NCBI GenBank assembly: GCA_035646975.1
Contig: DASROJ010000073.1
Coordinates: 1 to 15,282, forward strand
Reading direction: 5' to 3'
Length of the DNA stretch: 15,282 nucleotides
Origin: DASROJ01 sp035646975
GTDB lineage: Bacteria > Acidobacteriota > Polarisedimenticolia > JACPZX01 > DASXTC01
Part shown: piece after piece, positions 6,651 to 13,687 of the stretch
How the letters are laid out: each line of letters opens with the position of its first letter
Position numbering within the stretch: position 1 is the first letter of the stretch
Notes under the pieces: model-generated
The model's input: only the letters and a program-made list of their open reading frames with translations
Told to the model about the DNA's origin: nothing
The model's database searches: none
Translations under genes and position numbers: made by a program

Positions 6651-8830
6651 GCGCTCCGCCTCGTCTTGGCCGCGGCGTCACCATCACCCGCCGCCAGGTC
6701 AGCGAGGAAGAGATTTACTACCTCGTCAAGGATCCCCGAACCGGTTCCTTCCTCAGGATGGGCGAGGTCGAGGCGGCCCTGCTGCGGCTGCTCGACGGCA
6801 AACGCTCGTTGAGCGAGGTCGCCTCGACGCTCGAGGGGTCTCACGGGTTCGCCGTCGGGCTTCCCGCCATCGAGACATTCGTGGCTTCCTTGACGACCCG
6901 GGGGCTGGTCGAGTCGCGGACGTTCGACCCGGGAGAGTTTCGCAAGGAGTGGGTGCAGCAGCAGAGGTCGCGCCGGCGCACGCTCGGACAGATGCTCGGG
7001 ACGCTCACCTACCTCAAGGTGCACCTGTTCAATCCGCAGCAGCTGTTCCGCGTGCTTGCCGGTCCGCTGTCATTTCTCTGGTCGCCCGCCTTCGTCATCG
7101 GCACGCTCGCCATCATGGCCTCGGCCGGCGTGATGAGCCTGCTTCATCACGAGGAGATTCTCAGGTCGGCGCATGCCTTCTATGTCAGCGCGACCGCGTC
7201 GCGGAGCGCCCTGGCACAGCACGCCCTCATCTTCTACACCGTGCTGTTCCTTGTCGTGGCGGTGCACGAGCTGGCCCACGGCCTGACCTGCGCTCATTTC
7301 GGCGGCAAGGTCACCGACATGGGCTTCATCCTGTTCTACCTTCAGGTGCCGGGGATGTACTGCGACATCACCGACGCCTACTCCTTCGAGCGGCGCGCCG
7401 ACCGGCTCTGGACGACCTTCGCGGGCAGCTATACGGGTCTGCTGCTCGCGTCGATCGGCCTGTTCGCCTGGTGGGCGACCGAGGCCGGCGACCTGATCAA
7501 CGACGCGGGAATCATGCTGATGTTCGTCGGCGGCCCCCCCGCGCTGGCCTTCAACTGGAATCCGCTGCTGCGTCTGGACGGCTACTACATGCTGATGGAT
7601 TTCCTCGAAGCGCCAAACCTGATGGACAATTCCAACAGGTATCTCGGTTACCTGATCAGGTCGCGGATTTTCCGACTGCCCGGCGAGCCGGTCACCCCGC
7701 CGCGCCGGCTGCGCCGTGCCTACATTATTTATGGCATCTGCTCGTTCCTCTTCCTGGCCCCCTGGATCATCTACATGCCCCTGGTGGCCTACTACATTTT
7801 CTCCTCGATGTTCGGGGCTCTTCTCGCCCTGCCGATTGCCGTCGTCATCGGCTGGAGAATGCTCTCGCGCCCCGCCACGAAGGCCGTCGCCACCCTCCGG
7901 TACGCCTGGCTGTCCCACCGTCCGGCGGTCCTGGCGGGACAGCGGGGCACCGCGCGCGTGGTGGTGCTGTCCCTGGGCGCGGCCTTGACGCTGGCGTTGA
8001 TGGTGCTCGGTCCGCGTTTCGCCGTGCGATCGCATGGCGTGGGTGTCCTGGAGCCGGCGGAGAGGGCCGAAGTGCGCGCGGCATGGGCGGGGTTCGTCGC
8101 GCCGGACCTCGAGATGCCCCGCGAGGGAGACCAGGTGCAGCCGGGACAGTTGCTCGTGCGGCTGGAGAACCCGGACCTCGTGATGGAACAGCGCGACGTC
8201 GCGCTCGAGGAGGAGTCGCTGCGCAGGCAGCGCGAGGCTCTGGAGGCGCGCGGCGATCCCGCGGCGGCGTCGGCCTGGCGTGTACGGGAGCGCGCCGCCG
8301 CCGAGAAGTCGGCCATTCTCGCCGGACGCGTCGGGGCCCTCGAGATCCGGGCGCCGATTGCCGGCGTGGTGCTGACGCCGAGGCTGGAGGATCGCGCCGG
8401 CAGCTTTCTGAAGCCCGGCGACGCCTGGTGCCTCGTGGGAACGCTGCAACACCTCCGGGTCAGGATGATCGTCACGGACAGGGATCTCGGTCTCATCCAT
8501 GAGGGGGGTGAAGCGGAGATCAAGGGATATCATTTCCCCGACAGGGTGTTCCACGGACGCGTGACGCGGCTTCCCGCCGGCAGGCGTCCCGCGCGCCCGG
8601 ATCCGGACGCCACGCACCCGGCGCTTCCGGTGACGGCGACCATGACGGCGCCGGGCGGCGAGCCCGCCGGAGCCGGCTCCCTCGACGTCGACGTCGACGT
8701 GGACAATGCCGAGGGTCTGCTGCGTCCCGGCATGACGGTGAGCGTGCGGATCTACGGGGAGCGTCTGACACCGGCCGGGCACGTCGCGATGTGGGCGCGG
8801 CGTCTCTTCAAGGGAAAGATCTGGTGGTGA
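6647..8830 (+). CDS. PqqD-like / M50 site-2-type zinc metalloprotease / HlyD adaptor fusion
   Basis: This 727-residue protein starts at the ATG overlapping the lipoprotein stop. Residues about 18-95 resemble a PqqD/RiPP-recognition winged helix: YYLVKDPRTGSFLRMGEVEA, then LLRLLDGKRSLSEVASTL. A polytopic M50 region follows. Zinc motif HELAH is at 207-211, and the second motif NWNPLLRLDGYYMLMD is at 304-319 with Asp311 as the expected third ligand. Hydrophobic helices lie near 138-165, 190-206, 257-277, 357-404 and 434-455. After the last helix comes a HlyD-type adaptor: AGFVAPDLEMPREGDQVQPG, a coiled coil (about 510-555), IRAPIAGVVLTPRLEDRAG, and LLRPGMTVSVRI near the C-terminus. The family is commonly labelled putative peptide zinc metalloprotease (YydH-like). 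It probably cuts or handles a peptide in the inner membrane. The substrate is unknown, and none is encoded between these tightly packed genes. Confidence 0.88.
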   Translation: MSAPPRLGRGVTITRRQVSEEEIYYLVKDPRTGSFLRMGEVEAALLRLLDGKRSLSEVASTLEGSHGFAVGLPAIETFVASLTTRGLVESRTFDPGEFRKEWVQQQRSRRRTLGQMLGTLTYLKVHLFNPQQLFRVLAGPLSFLWSPAFVIGTLAIMASAGVMSLLHHEEILRSAHAFYVSATASRSALAQHALIFYTVLFLVVAVHELAHGLTCAHFGGKVTDMGFILFYLQVPGMYCDITDAYSFERRADRLWTTFAGSYTGLLLASIGLFAWWATEAGDLINDAGIMLMFVGGPPALAFNWNPLLRLDGYYMLMDFLEAPNLMDNSNRYLGYLIRSRIFRLPGEPVTPPRRLRRAYIIYGICSFLFLAPWIIYMPLVAYYIFSSMFGALLALPIAVVIGWRMLSRPATKAVATLRYAWLSHRPAVLAGQRGTARVVVLSLGAALTLALMVLGPRFAVRSHGVGVLEPAERAEVRAAWAGFVAPDLEMPREGDQVQPGQLLVRLENPDLVMEQRDVALEEESLRRQREALEARGDPAAASAWRVRERAAAEKSAILAGRVGALEIRAPIAGVVLTPRLEDRAGSFLKPGDAWCLVGTLQHLRVRMIVTDRDLGLIHEGGEAEIKGYHFPDRVFHGRVTRLPAGRRPARPDPDATHPALPVTATMTAPGGEPAGAGSLDVDVDVDNAEGLLRPGMTVSVRIYGERLTPAGHVAMWARRLFKGKIWW
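8682..8704 (+). repeat. Hexanucleotide microrepeat encoding an acidic DV run
   Basis: TCGACG is repeated three times (8682-8699), followed by a degenerate partial copy. It encodes LDVDVDVDN (about residues 679-687) in the HlyD part of the M50 fusion. The repeat is in frame, so copy-number change by slippage would add or remove DV pairs without a frameshift. Confidence 0.65.
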
Positions 8831-8836
8831 CCCGGA

Positions 8837-8851
8837 CCGGTCATTGACCGG
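8837..8851 (+). promoter_or_regulatory. Perfect dyad overlapping the sucC -35 box, candidate operator
   Basis: CCGGTCA and TGACCGG flank a single central T, giving 7-base perfect arms. The right arm contains most of the TTGACC -35 box (8844-8849), so a dimer bound here would block sigma-70 access. There is no T-run, so it does not read as a terminator for the upstream operon. The binding protein is unknown. Confidence 0.5.
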
Positions 8852-8872
8852 GCTTCGGGCCGTTCCTATAAT
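8844..8872 (+). promoter_or_regulatory. Near-consensus sigma-70 promoter for sucCD-ndk
   Basis: TTGACC (8844-8849, five of six bases) and TATAAT (8867-8872, perfect) are separated by exactly 17 bases. Transcription would start near 8879, leaving a leader of about 22 bases that contains AAGGAG (8885-8890) ahead of the ATG at 8901. This is the clearest promoter in the window. Confidence 0.8.
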
Positions 8873-8900
8873 GACGGCTCCCAAAAGGAGCCGCATTCCC

Positions 8901-10067
8901 ATGAAAATCCACGAGTACCAGGCCAAGGCCATCTTCCGCCAGTACGGTGTTCCGGTGCCGCGGGGCGATGTCGCATGGACCGCCGCCGAAGCGCGCGGCA
9001 TCGCGACCCGCCTGTCGGGGCGCGTCGTCGTCAAGGCCCAGATTCATGCGGGCGGGCGGGGCAAGGGAGGTGGCGTCAAGCTGGCCGAGACGCCCGATCA
9101 GGCCGAGTCGATCGCCAAATCGATGCTCGGCATGCAGCTGGTCACTCCGCAGACCGGCCCGGAGGGCAAGACCGTGCAGCGGGTCCTGGTGGAAGAAGCG
9201 CTGGACCGCGACCGCGAGCTGTACCTGGGTCTGGTGATCGATCGCGCCACCGAGCGCCCCGTGATGATCGCATCGAGCGCCGGGGGCATGGACATCGAGG
9301 AGGTCGCCGCGAAGACGCCGCATCTGATCCTTCGCGAGACGATCGACCCGGCCGTTGGCTTCCAGCCCTTCCAGGCGCGCAAGCTCGCGTTCGCGCTGGG
9401 GCTGGGCGGGCCCCTGATCGCCAGGGCCGGCGGGATCATGATGAGCCTCTACCGGGTCGTGGAGGGGACCGACGCATCGCTTGTCGAGATCAACCCGCTG
9501 GTCACCACGAAAACGGGCGAGCTGCTCGCGCTGGATGCGAAGGTCAGCTTCGACGACAACGCGCTGTACCGGCATCCCGAGCTCAAGGAGCTGAGGGATC
9601 TCGCCGAAGAGGAGCCGCTCGAGGTCGAGGCTTCCCGCTTCTCGCTCAACTACATCAAGCTCAACGGCAACGTCGGCTGCATGGTCAACGGCGCCGGTCT
9701 CGCCATGGCCACGATGGACATCATCAAGCTGGCGGGAGGGGAGCCGGCGAACTTTCTCGACGTCGGCGGCGGCGCCACGGCCGAGCAGGTCACCAACGCG
9801 TTCCGCATCATCCTGTCCGATTCCAATGTCAAAGCGGTGCTGATCAACATCTTCGGCGGAATCATGCGTTGCGATGTCGTGGCCCAGGGTGTCGTGCAGG
9901 CGTCCACGCAGGTCGGCGTCAAGGTGCCGGTCGTGGTCAGGCTGGAGGGCACGAACAAGGAGGAGGGCCGGAAGATTCTCACCGACTCGGGGCTGAACTT
10001 CGCGGTGGCCGATGGGATGAAGGACGCGGCGGAGAAGGTCGTCAGGCTGGCAGGAGGCGCGCGATGA
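8901..10067 (+). CDS. sucC: Succinyl-CoA ligase (ADP- or GDP-forming), beta subunit
   Basis: SucC forms the nucleotide-binding half of succinyl-CoA synthetase, which interconverts succinyl-CoA and succinate with substrate-level ATP or GTP formation in the cytoplasmic TCA cycle. The 388-residue length equals that of the E. coli protein. Visible landmarks are the N-terminus MKIHEYQAKAIF, the ATP-grasp loop VVVKAQIHAGGRGKGGGVKL (residues 42-61), the Mg/nucleotide site VEINPLV, and the ligase-domain signatures GNVGCMVNGAGLAMATMD (from about 256) and NIFGGIMRCDVVAQGVV. The start at 8901 has AAGGAG 10 bases upstream. An in-frame ATG at 8844 would lie inside the promoter and is rejected. Its stop overlaps the sucD start (ATGA), as expected for subunits made in equal amounts. 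Confidence 0.98.
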   Translation: MKIHEYQAKAIFRQYGVPVPRGDVAWTAAEARGIATRLSGRVVVKAQIHAGGRGKGGGVKLAETPDQAESIAKSMLGMQLVTPQTGPEGKTVQRVLVEEALDRDRELYLGLVIDRATERPVMIASSAGGMDIEEVAAKTPHLILRETIDPAVGFQPFQARKLAFALGLGGPLIARAGGIMMSLYRVVEGTDASLVEINPLVTTKTGELLALDAKVSFDDNALYRHPELKELRDLAEEEPLEVEASRFSLNYIKLNGNVGCMVNGAGLAMATMDIIKLAGGEPANFLDVGGGATAEQVTNAFRIILSDSNVKAVLINIFGGIMRCDVVAQGVVQASTQVGVKVPVVVRLEGTNKEEGRKILTDSGLNFAVADGMKDAAEKVVRLAGGAR

Positions 10068-10951
10068 GCGTTCTTGTCGATCGAAACAGCCGGATCGTCG
10101 TGCAGGGCCTCACCGGCAAGGAAGGCACGTTCCACGCCCGCGCCTGCAAAGCCTACTTCGACACCGCGATCGTCGCCGGCGTGACGCCTGGCAAGGGAGG
10201 CCAGTCGGTCGACGAGATTCCCGTTTACGACACGGTGGCCGAAGCGGTGGCGAAGCAGCGTGTCAACGTCTCGCTGATCTTCGTGCCACCGGCGTTCGCG
10301 GCCGATGCGATCCTGGAGGCGGCCGAATCCGGCGTCGATCTGGTCATCTGCATCAGCGAAGGAATCCCGACGCTCGACATGATCCGCGTGAAGGGATACC
10401 TCGCGCGGCGCCGAACCCGCCTCATCGGGCCCAACTGCCCGGGCATCATCTCGCCGGAGCGGGCCAAGGTCGGGATCATGCCCGGCCGCATCCACAAGCT
10501 CGGACCGGTGGGTGTCGTGTCCCGCAGCGGAACCCTGACCTACGAAGGAGTCGACCAGCTCACGCGCCGCGGCATCGGGCAGAGCACCTGCATCGGCATC
10601 GGCGGCGACCCGGTCATCGGCACCACGTTCATCGATGCGCTCGAACTGTTTCAGAAGGACCCCGAGACCCAGGCAGTCCTGATGATCGGGGAGATCGGCG
10701 GCACCGCCGAGGAAGAAGCCGCCGACTTCATCCGGCGGGAGGTGACCAAGCCGGTGGTGGCGTTCGTGGCGGGGCGCACCGCTCCGCCGGGCAAGCGGAT
10801 GGGGCATGCCGGCGCGATCATCGCGGGGGGACATGGCACGGCCTCCGAGAAGGTGGAGGCCCTGCGCGCGGCGGGCATCACCGTGGCCGACAGTCCCGCC
10901 ACGCTGGGAGAAACGGTGGAGCGCGTGCTTGCTTCCCCGCGCTCACGATAG
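10064..10951 (+). CDS. sucD: Succinyl-CoA ligase, alpha subunit
   Basis: SucD binds CoA and carries the phosphohistidine intermediate of succinyl-CoA synthetase. In the 295-residue protein the CoA-binding Rossmann region is at the N-terminus (VQGLTGKEGTFH, residues 13-24; VTPGKGGQ, 40-47). The CoA loop is in LIGPNCPGIISP, and the active-site motif GHAGAIIAGGHGTA holds the catalytic His248. AGGAGG stands upstream of the ATG, and the ATGA overlap couples it to sucC. Length and motifs are complete. ndk follows after 30 bases with no terminator between them, so it is probably cotranscribed. Confidence 0.98.
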   Translation: MSVLVDRNSRIVVQGLTGKEGTFHARACKAYFDTAIVAGVTPGKGGQSVDEIPVYDTVAEAVAKQRVNVSLIFVPPAFAADAILEAAESGVDLVICISEGIPTLDMIRVKGYLARRRTRLIGPNCPGIISPERAKVGIMPGRIHKLGPVGVVSRSGTLTYEGVDQLTRRGIGQSTCIGIGGDPVIGTTFIDALELFQKDPETQAVLMIGEIGGTAEEEAADFIRREVTKPVVAFVAGRTAPPGKRMGHAGAIIAGGHGTASEKVEALRAAGITVADSPATLGETVERVLASPRSR

Positions 10952-10981
10952 CCGAACAGGTCCAGAGGAGAATCGAATCAG

Positions 10982-11398
10982 ATGCCACAGCGTACGCTCA
11001 CCATCATCAAGCCGGACGCCATCCAGCAGCGGGTGGCCGGCGAGGTCATCAGGCAGTTCGAGCAGGCGGGGTTTCGAATCGTGGCGGCCAGACTGGTGCA
11101 CCTCACCAGAAAGGAAGCCGAGGGCTTCTACGCGGTGCACCGGGCCCGGCCGTTCTTCGAGAGTCTCACCACCTTCATGTCGTCGGGCCCCTGCATGCCG
11201 ATGGTCCTGGAAGGCGAGGAGGCCATCGCCCGGCTCCGCAAGCTGATGGGCGCGACCGACCCGGCAAAGGCCGAGGCGGGCACCATCCGAAAGGCGCTGG
11301 CCACCTCGGTGGAACGGAACATCGTTCATGGATCGGACTCCCCCGAGACGGCGGCCACCGAGATTCATTACTTCTTCGGCGAGATGGATCTGACCTGA
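10982..11398 (+). CDS. ndk: Nucleoside diphosphate kinase
   Basis: Ndk moves the gamma phosphate from ATP to other nucleoside diphosphates through a phosphohistidine. The 138-residue protein has the family start RTLTIIKPDAIQQ, the ARPFFESL segment and the active-site motif NIVHGSDS with His116; its length is normal. In place of the common IRGDF/IRADF after GTIR it reads GTIRKALATSVERN, a variant seen in some bacterial Ndk proteins and not obviously inactivating. GAGGAGA lies about 11 bases upstream of the ATG. Its position directly after sucCD makes sense if the ligase yields GTP or ATP to be balanced across nucleotides; that link is inference. Confidence 0.97.
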   Translation: MPQRTLTIIKPDAIQQRVAGEVIRQFEQAGFRIVAARLVHLTRKEAEGFYAVHRARPFFESLTTFMSSGPCMPMVLEGEEAIARLRKLMGATDPAKAEAGTIRKALATSVERNIVHGSDSPETAATEIHYFFGEMDLT

Positions 11399-11406
11399 GC
11401 CGGGGA

Positions 11407-11435
11407 TGGACAGGGGGCGCCCGGAATGCTACTCT
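11407..11435 (+). promoter_or_regulatory. Candidate promoter for the PerR-rubrerythrin operon, placing +1 at the start codon
   Basis: TGGACA (11407-11412, five of six -35 bases) and TACTCT (11430-11435, three of six -10 bases) are 17 bases apart. Transcription would begin about 11442-11443, at the GTG start itself. No Shine-Dalgarno sequence is visible before that GTG, which fits a leaderless message. The 44-base gap after ndk (11399-11442) holds nothing else. Confidence 0.45.
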
Positions 11436-11442
11436 GCCGCAC

Positions 11443-11940
11443 GTGAGAATGATTCCTAAAAAAGATTCGCTCGCGGCCTTTGAAGCCGCATGCCGGGCCG
11501 GCGGGTTGAGCGTCACTCACCAGCGTCTGGCGGTCTACGAAGCGGTGCTGACGAGCCGGTCGCATCCGGGCGCCGAGGAGATCTATCGGACGGTCCGGAA
11601 GCGATTCCCCACGATCTCCCGGGGGACCGTGTATCGCACGCTGGAAACCCTGTGTGGAATCGGACTCGTGACCGATGTCCACCAGACCGCCGACACCGCG
11701 CGCTTCGAGGCGGTGCTCGAGCCGCACCACCATCTCGTCTGCCTGGGATGCCGCGCGATCGTCGACCTGTACGACGACTCCCTGCGTCGCGTCCCGGCGC
11801 GGGCCGGACGGAAGGCCCAGACGGCCGGATTCGAGGTGACCGGATATCAGATACAGTTCGTCGGCTACTGCCGCGATTGCAGCAAGGGCGTTCGATCCAG
11901 ACCGCATCAAAAGGAGGAGCATCATGGCCAAGGAGCTTAA
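11443..11940 (+). CDS. Fur-family transcriptional regulator, PerR-like peroxide sensor
   Basis: This is a 165-residue, Fur-superfamily metal-dependent repressor. The winged helix includes HPGAEEIYRTV and the recognition helix TISRGTVYRTLETL (residues 57-70). Structural zinc is held by CLGC (Cys100, Cys103) and CRDC (Cys143, Cys146). Aligned on these cysteines, the PerR regulatory site is mostly present: His41, His95, His97 and Asp108 match B. subtilis PerR His37, His91, His93 and Asp104, while Glu89 stands where PerR has Asp85. The retained Asp108 (rather than Glu) favours peroxide sensing over iron sensing. Start is GTG 11443 or ATG 11449; neither has an SD. Its 3' end overlaps the rubrerythrin gene by 17 bases, so the last residues read through that gene's SD. 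It probably controls this operon and itself. Confidence 0.85.
   Translation: MRMIPKKDSLAAFEAACRAGGLSVTHQRLAVYEAVLTSRSHPGAEEIYRTVRKRFPTISRGTVYRTLETLCGIGLVTDVHQTADTARFEAVLEPHHHLVCLGCRAIVDLYDDSLRRVPARAGRKAQTAGFEVTGYQIQFVGYCRDCSKGVRSRPHQKEEHHGQGA
11447..11455 (+). promoter_or_regulatory. Short palindrome at the regulator start, possible Fur/PerR half-operator
   Basis: GAATGATTC is a perfect 4-1-4 palindrome lying just past the predicted transcription start, within the first codons of the regulator. It resembles the AAT-N-ATT core of Fur/PerR boxes but is much shorter than the usual 15-19 bases, and the flanks do not extend it well. Confidence 0.25.
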
Positions 11941-12349
11941 GAACAGCAAGACCCATGCGAACCTGAAAGAGGCGTTTGCCGGCGAGTCGCAGGCGAACCG
12001 CCGGTACCTCTATTTCGCCAAGGTCGCCGACATCGAGGGATACCCTGATGTCGCCGGCCTGTTCCGCGACACGGCGGACGGCGAAACCGGCCACGCGCAC
12101 GGACATCTCGACTACCTCAAGCCCGCGGGCGACCCGGTCACCAACGAGCCGATCGGCAGCACGGACAAGAATCTCAAGTCGGCCGTCGCCGGAGAGACCT
12201 ACGAGTACACGCAGATGTATCCGGGCATGGCGAAGACCGCCCGCGAGGAAGGGTTCGGCGACATCGCCGACTGGTTCGAGACGCTGGCGCGCGCCGAGCG
12301 CTCGCACGCGAACCGGTTCACCAAGGGACTCGAGACGCTGGGCAAGTAA
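11924..12349 (+). CDS. Rubrerythrin-type diiron peroxidase without rubredoxin domain
   Basis: The protein has 141 residues and only the four-helix ferritin-like domain. Candidate diiron ligands are Glu21 (AGESQANRRY), Glu54 and His57 (DGETGHAHGH), Glu91 or Glu94 (AGETYEYTQMYP), and Glu125 and His128 (RAERSHANRF). Rubrerythrins reduce hydrogen peroxide in the cytoplasm. The classic form of about 190 residues has a C-terminal rubredoxin centre with two CxxC motifs; this one has no cysteine at all and needs an external electron donor. AAAGGAGG sits before the ATG, inside the PerR gene's 3' end. The next gene, an Fe-S oxidoreductase, is a candidate for the electron path; that is inference from position. 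Confidence 0.93.
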   Translation: MAKELKNSKTHANLKEAFAGESQANRRYLYFAKVADIEGYPDVAGLFRDTADGETGHAHGHLDYLKPAGDPVTNEPIGSTDKNLKSAVAGETYEYTQMYPGMAKTAREEGFGDIADWFETLARAERSHANRFTKGLETLGK

Positions 12350-12379
12350 CGTTTGCTTCGTTCCATCGGGGGGCAGGCG

Positions 12380-13675
12380 GTGGCGGACCCGATCGTCTAC
12401 GACATCCGGAGCCCGGAGTATCTCGACGAGGCCGCGGTCGACAAGGAGATGCGCCGCGTCTTCGATCTCTGCGCGGGATGCCGCCGCTGTCTGCCCCTGT
12501 GCCCGTCGTTTCCCGATCTGTTCGAGCGCATCGACGGCAACGCGACACAGGACGCCGAGGGCCTCTCGGCCGCCGACATGCGCAACGTGGTAGACCTCTG
12601 CTACCAGTGCAAGCTTTGCTACAACCACTGCCCCTACCATCCCCCGCACCGGTGGATGATCGACTTTCCCCGGCTGATGCTCCGCTCGCGCGCCTCCCGC
12701 GCGAAGAAGGAAGGCGTGACGTTCCAGGACAGGATCCTCGGCATGGCCGATGCGATCGGACGCCTCGGCTCGATGTTCGCGCCGCTGTCGAACTGGGCCA
12801 ACAAGCTGCGTCTCAACCGCGTGCTGATGGAGTCGGTGCTGGGGATTCATCGCGACAGGAACCTTCCGGCTTACCACCGGACGACCTTCTCGAAATGGTT
12901 CCGGCGCAGGGCCGCGCCGGTTTCTCCGGCTGCGGCTCCGGCCACGGCGCCGGCCGCTCCGGCCGCGAAAGTCGCCCTGTTCGCCACCTGCTCCGTCGAG
13001 TTCAACGAACCCGCGATCGGACAGGCGGCCGTCGAGGTGCTGGAGCGCAATGGCATCGATGTCTCGATGCCGGACCAGCGATGCTGCGGGATGCCGTTTC
13101 TCGACGGTGGCGATCTCGAAAACGCGCTCAAGGTGGCACGCAGCAACGTCGCCTCGTTGCATACGGCGGTCAAACAGGGGCGTGACATCGTGGTGCCGGG
13201 CCCCACCTGTTCGTTCACCATCAAGAACGAGTACCCGCACATGCTCGACACCCCGGAGGCCCGGGAGGTGGCGGCGCACACGTTCGACATCTGCGAATAC
13301 CTGATGCTCCGGCACAAGGAGGGCAGGCTCGACACCCGGTTCAAGGCGCCCGTGGGCAAGGTGGCCTACCACCTGCCGTGCCACCTCAAGGCCCAGAACA
13401 TCGGCTACAAGTCGCGCGACCTGCTGGCGCTGATACCCGGAAGCACGGTGAGCATGGCGGAGCGGTGCTCGGGTGTCGACGGGACCTGGGGGTTCAAGAC
13501 GCAGTACTTCGACCTGTCGATGAAGGTGGCGCTTCCGCTGCTCAGGGAGATCGACGAGGCGCGGCCCGACGTCACGGCGTCGGACTGCCCGCTTGCCTGC
13601 ATGCAGATCGAAAAGGGACGTGGCGAGCGGCCGCTGCATCCGATCCAGATCGTTCGCCGCGCGTACGGAGACTGA
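12380..13675 (+). CDS. GlpC/HdrD-like Fe-S oxidoreductase (two 4Fe-4S clusters, two CCG domains)
   Basis: The protein has 431 residues from GTG 12380. An in-frame TTG at 12353, four bases after the rubrerythrin stop, would add nine residues, but a G-rich sequence precedes 12380. Two ferredoxin-type motifs are visible: CAGCRRCLPLCP (Cys31, 34, 37, 41) and CYQCKLCYNHCP (Cys74, 77, 80, 84). After an Ala/Pro-rich linker come two CCG (cysteine-rich) domains: RCCGMPFLDGGD, then YHLPCHLKAQNIG with ERCSGVDGTWG and DCPLACMQIEKG. This is the plan of GlpC and heterodisulfide reductase D, which pass electrons between a redox partner and quinone or disulfide. No GlpA/B-type dehydrogenase is nearby. The rubrerythrin and DUF3501 neighbours suggest a peroxide-defence electron route instead. 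Its true donor and acceptor are unknown. Confidence 0.88.
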   Translation: MADPIVYDIRSPEYLDEAAVDKEMRRVFDLCAGCRRCLPLCPSFPDLFERIDGNATQDAEGLSAADMRNVVDLCYQCKLCYNHCPYHPPHRWMIDFPRLMLRSRASRAKKEGVTFQDRILGMADAIGRLGSMFAPLSNWANKLRLNRVLMESVLGIHRDRNLPAYHRTTFSKWFRRRAAPVSPAAAPATAPAAPAAKVALFATCSVEFNEPAIGQAAVEVLERNGIDVSMPDQRCCGMPFLDGGDLENALKVARSNVASLHTAVKQGRDIVVPGPTCSFTIKNEYPHMLDTPEAREVAAHTFDICEYLMLRHKEGRLDTRFKAPVGKVAYHLPCHLKAQNIGYKSRDLLALIPGSTVSMAERCSGVDGTWGFKTQYFDLSMKVALPLLREIDEARPDVTASDCPLACMQIEKGRGERPLHPIQIVRRAYGD

Positions 13676-13687
13676 CAGGGGCCCGAG

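Noticed and set aside
5404..8830. A standard RND or ABC efflux operon
   Set aside because: No pump protein (about 1000-residue RND or Walker-motif ATPase) and no TolC-like protein is encoded; only adaptors and an M50 protease are present.
3445..8830. A RiPP precursor peptide gene inside the cassette
   Set aside because: The genes overlap at every junction and leave no intergenic space, and no short frame with its own ribosome site and leader/core pattern is apparent.
8831..8860. Intrinsic terminator for the M50 operon
   Set aside because: Inverted repeats are present but no T-run follows, and the dyad fits better as a promoter-overlapping operator.
7070..9034. Minus-strand open frame of about 650 codons opposite the M50-HlyD gene
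   Set aside because: It is antisense to clear zinc-protease and HlyD motifs, runs through the sucC promoter, and encodes a hydrophilic product with no family resemblance.
12380..13675. Calling the Fe-S oxidoreductase glpC
   Set aside because: The domain plan matches, but no glpA/glpB is nearby and the neighbours are rubrerythrin and DUF3501, so a glycerol-3-phosphate role is unsupported.
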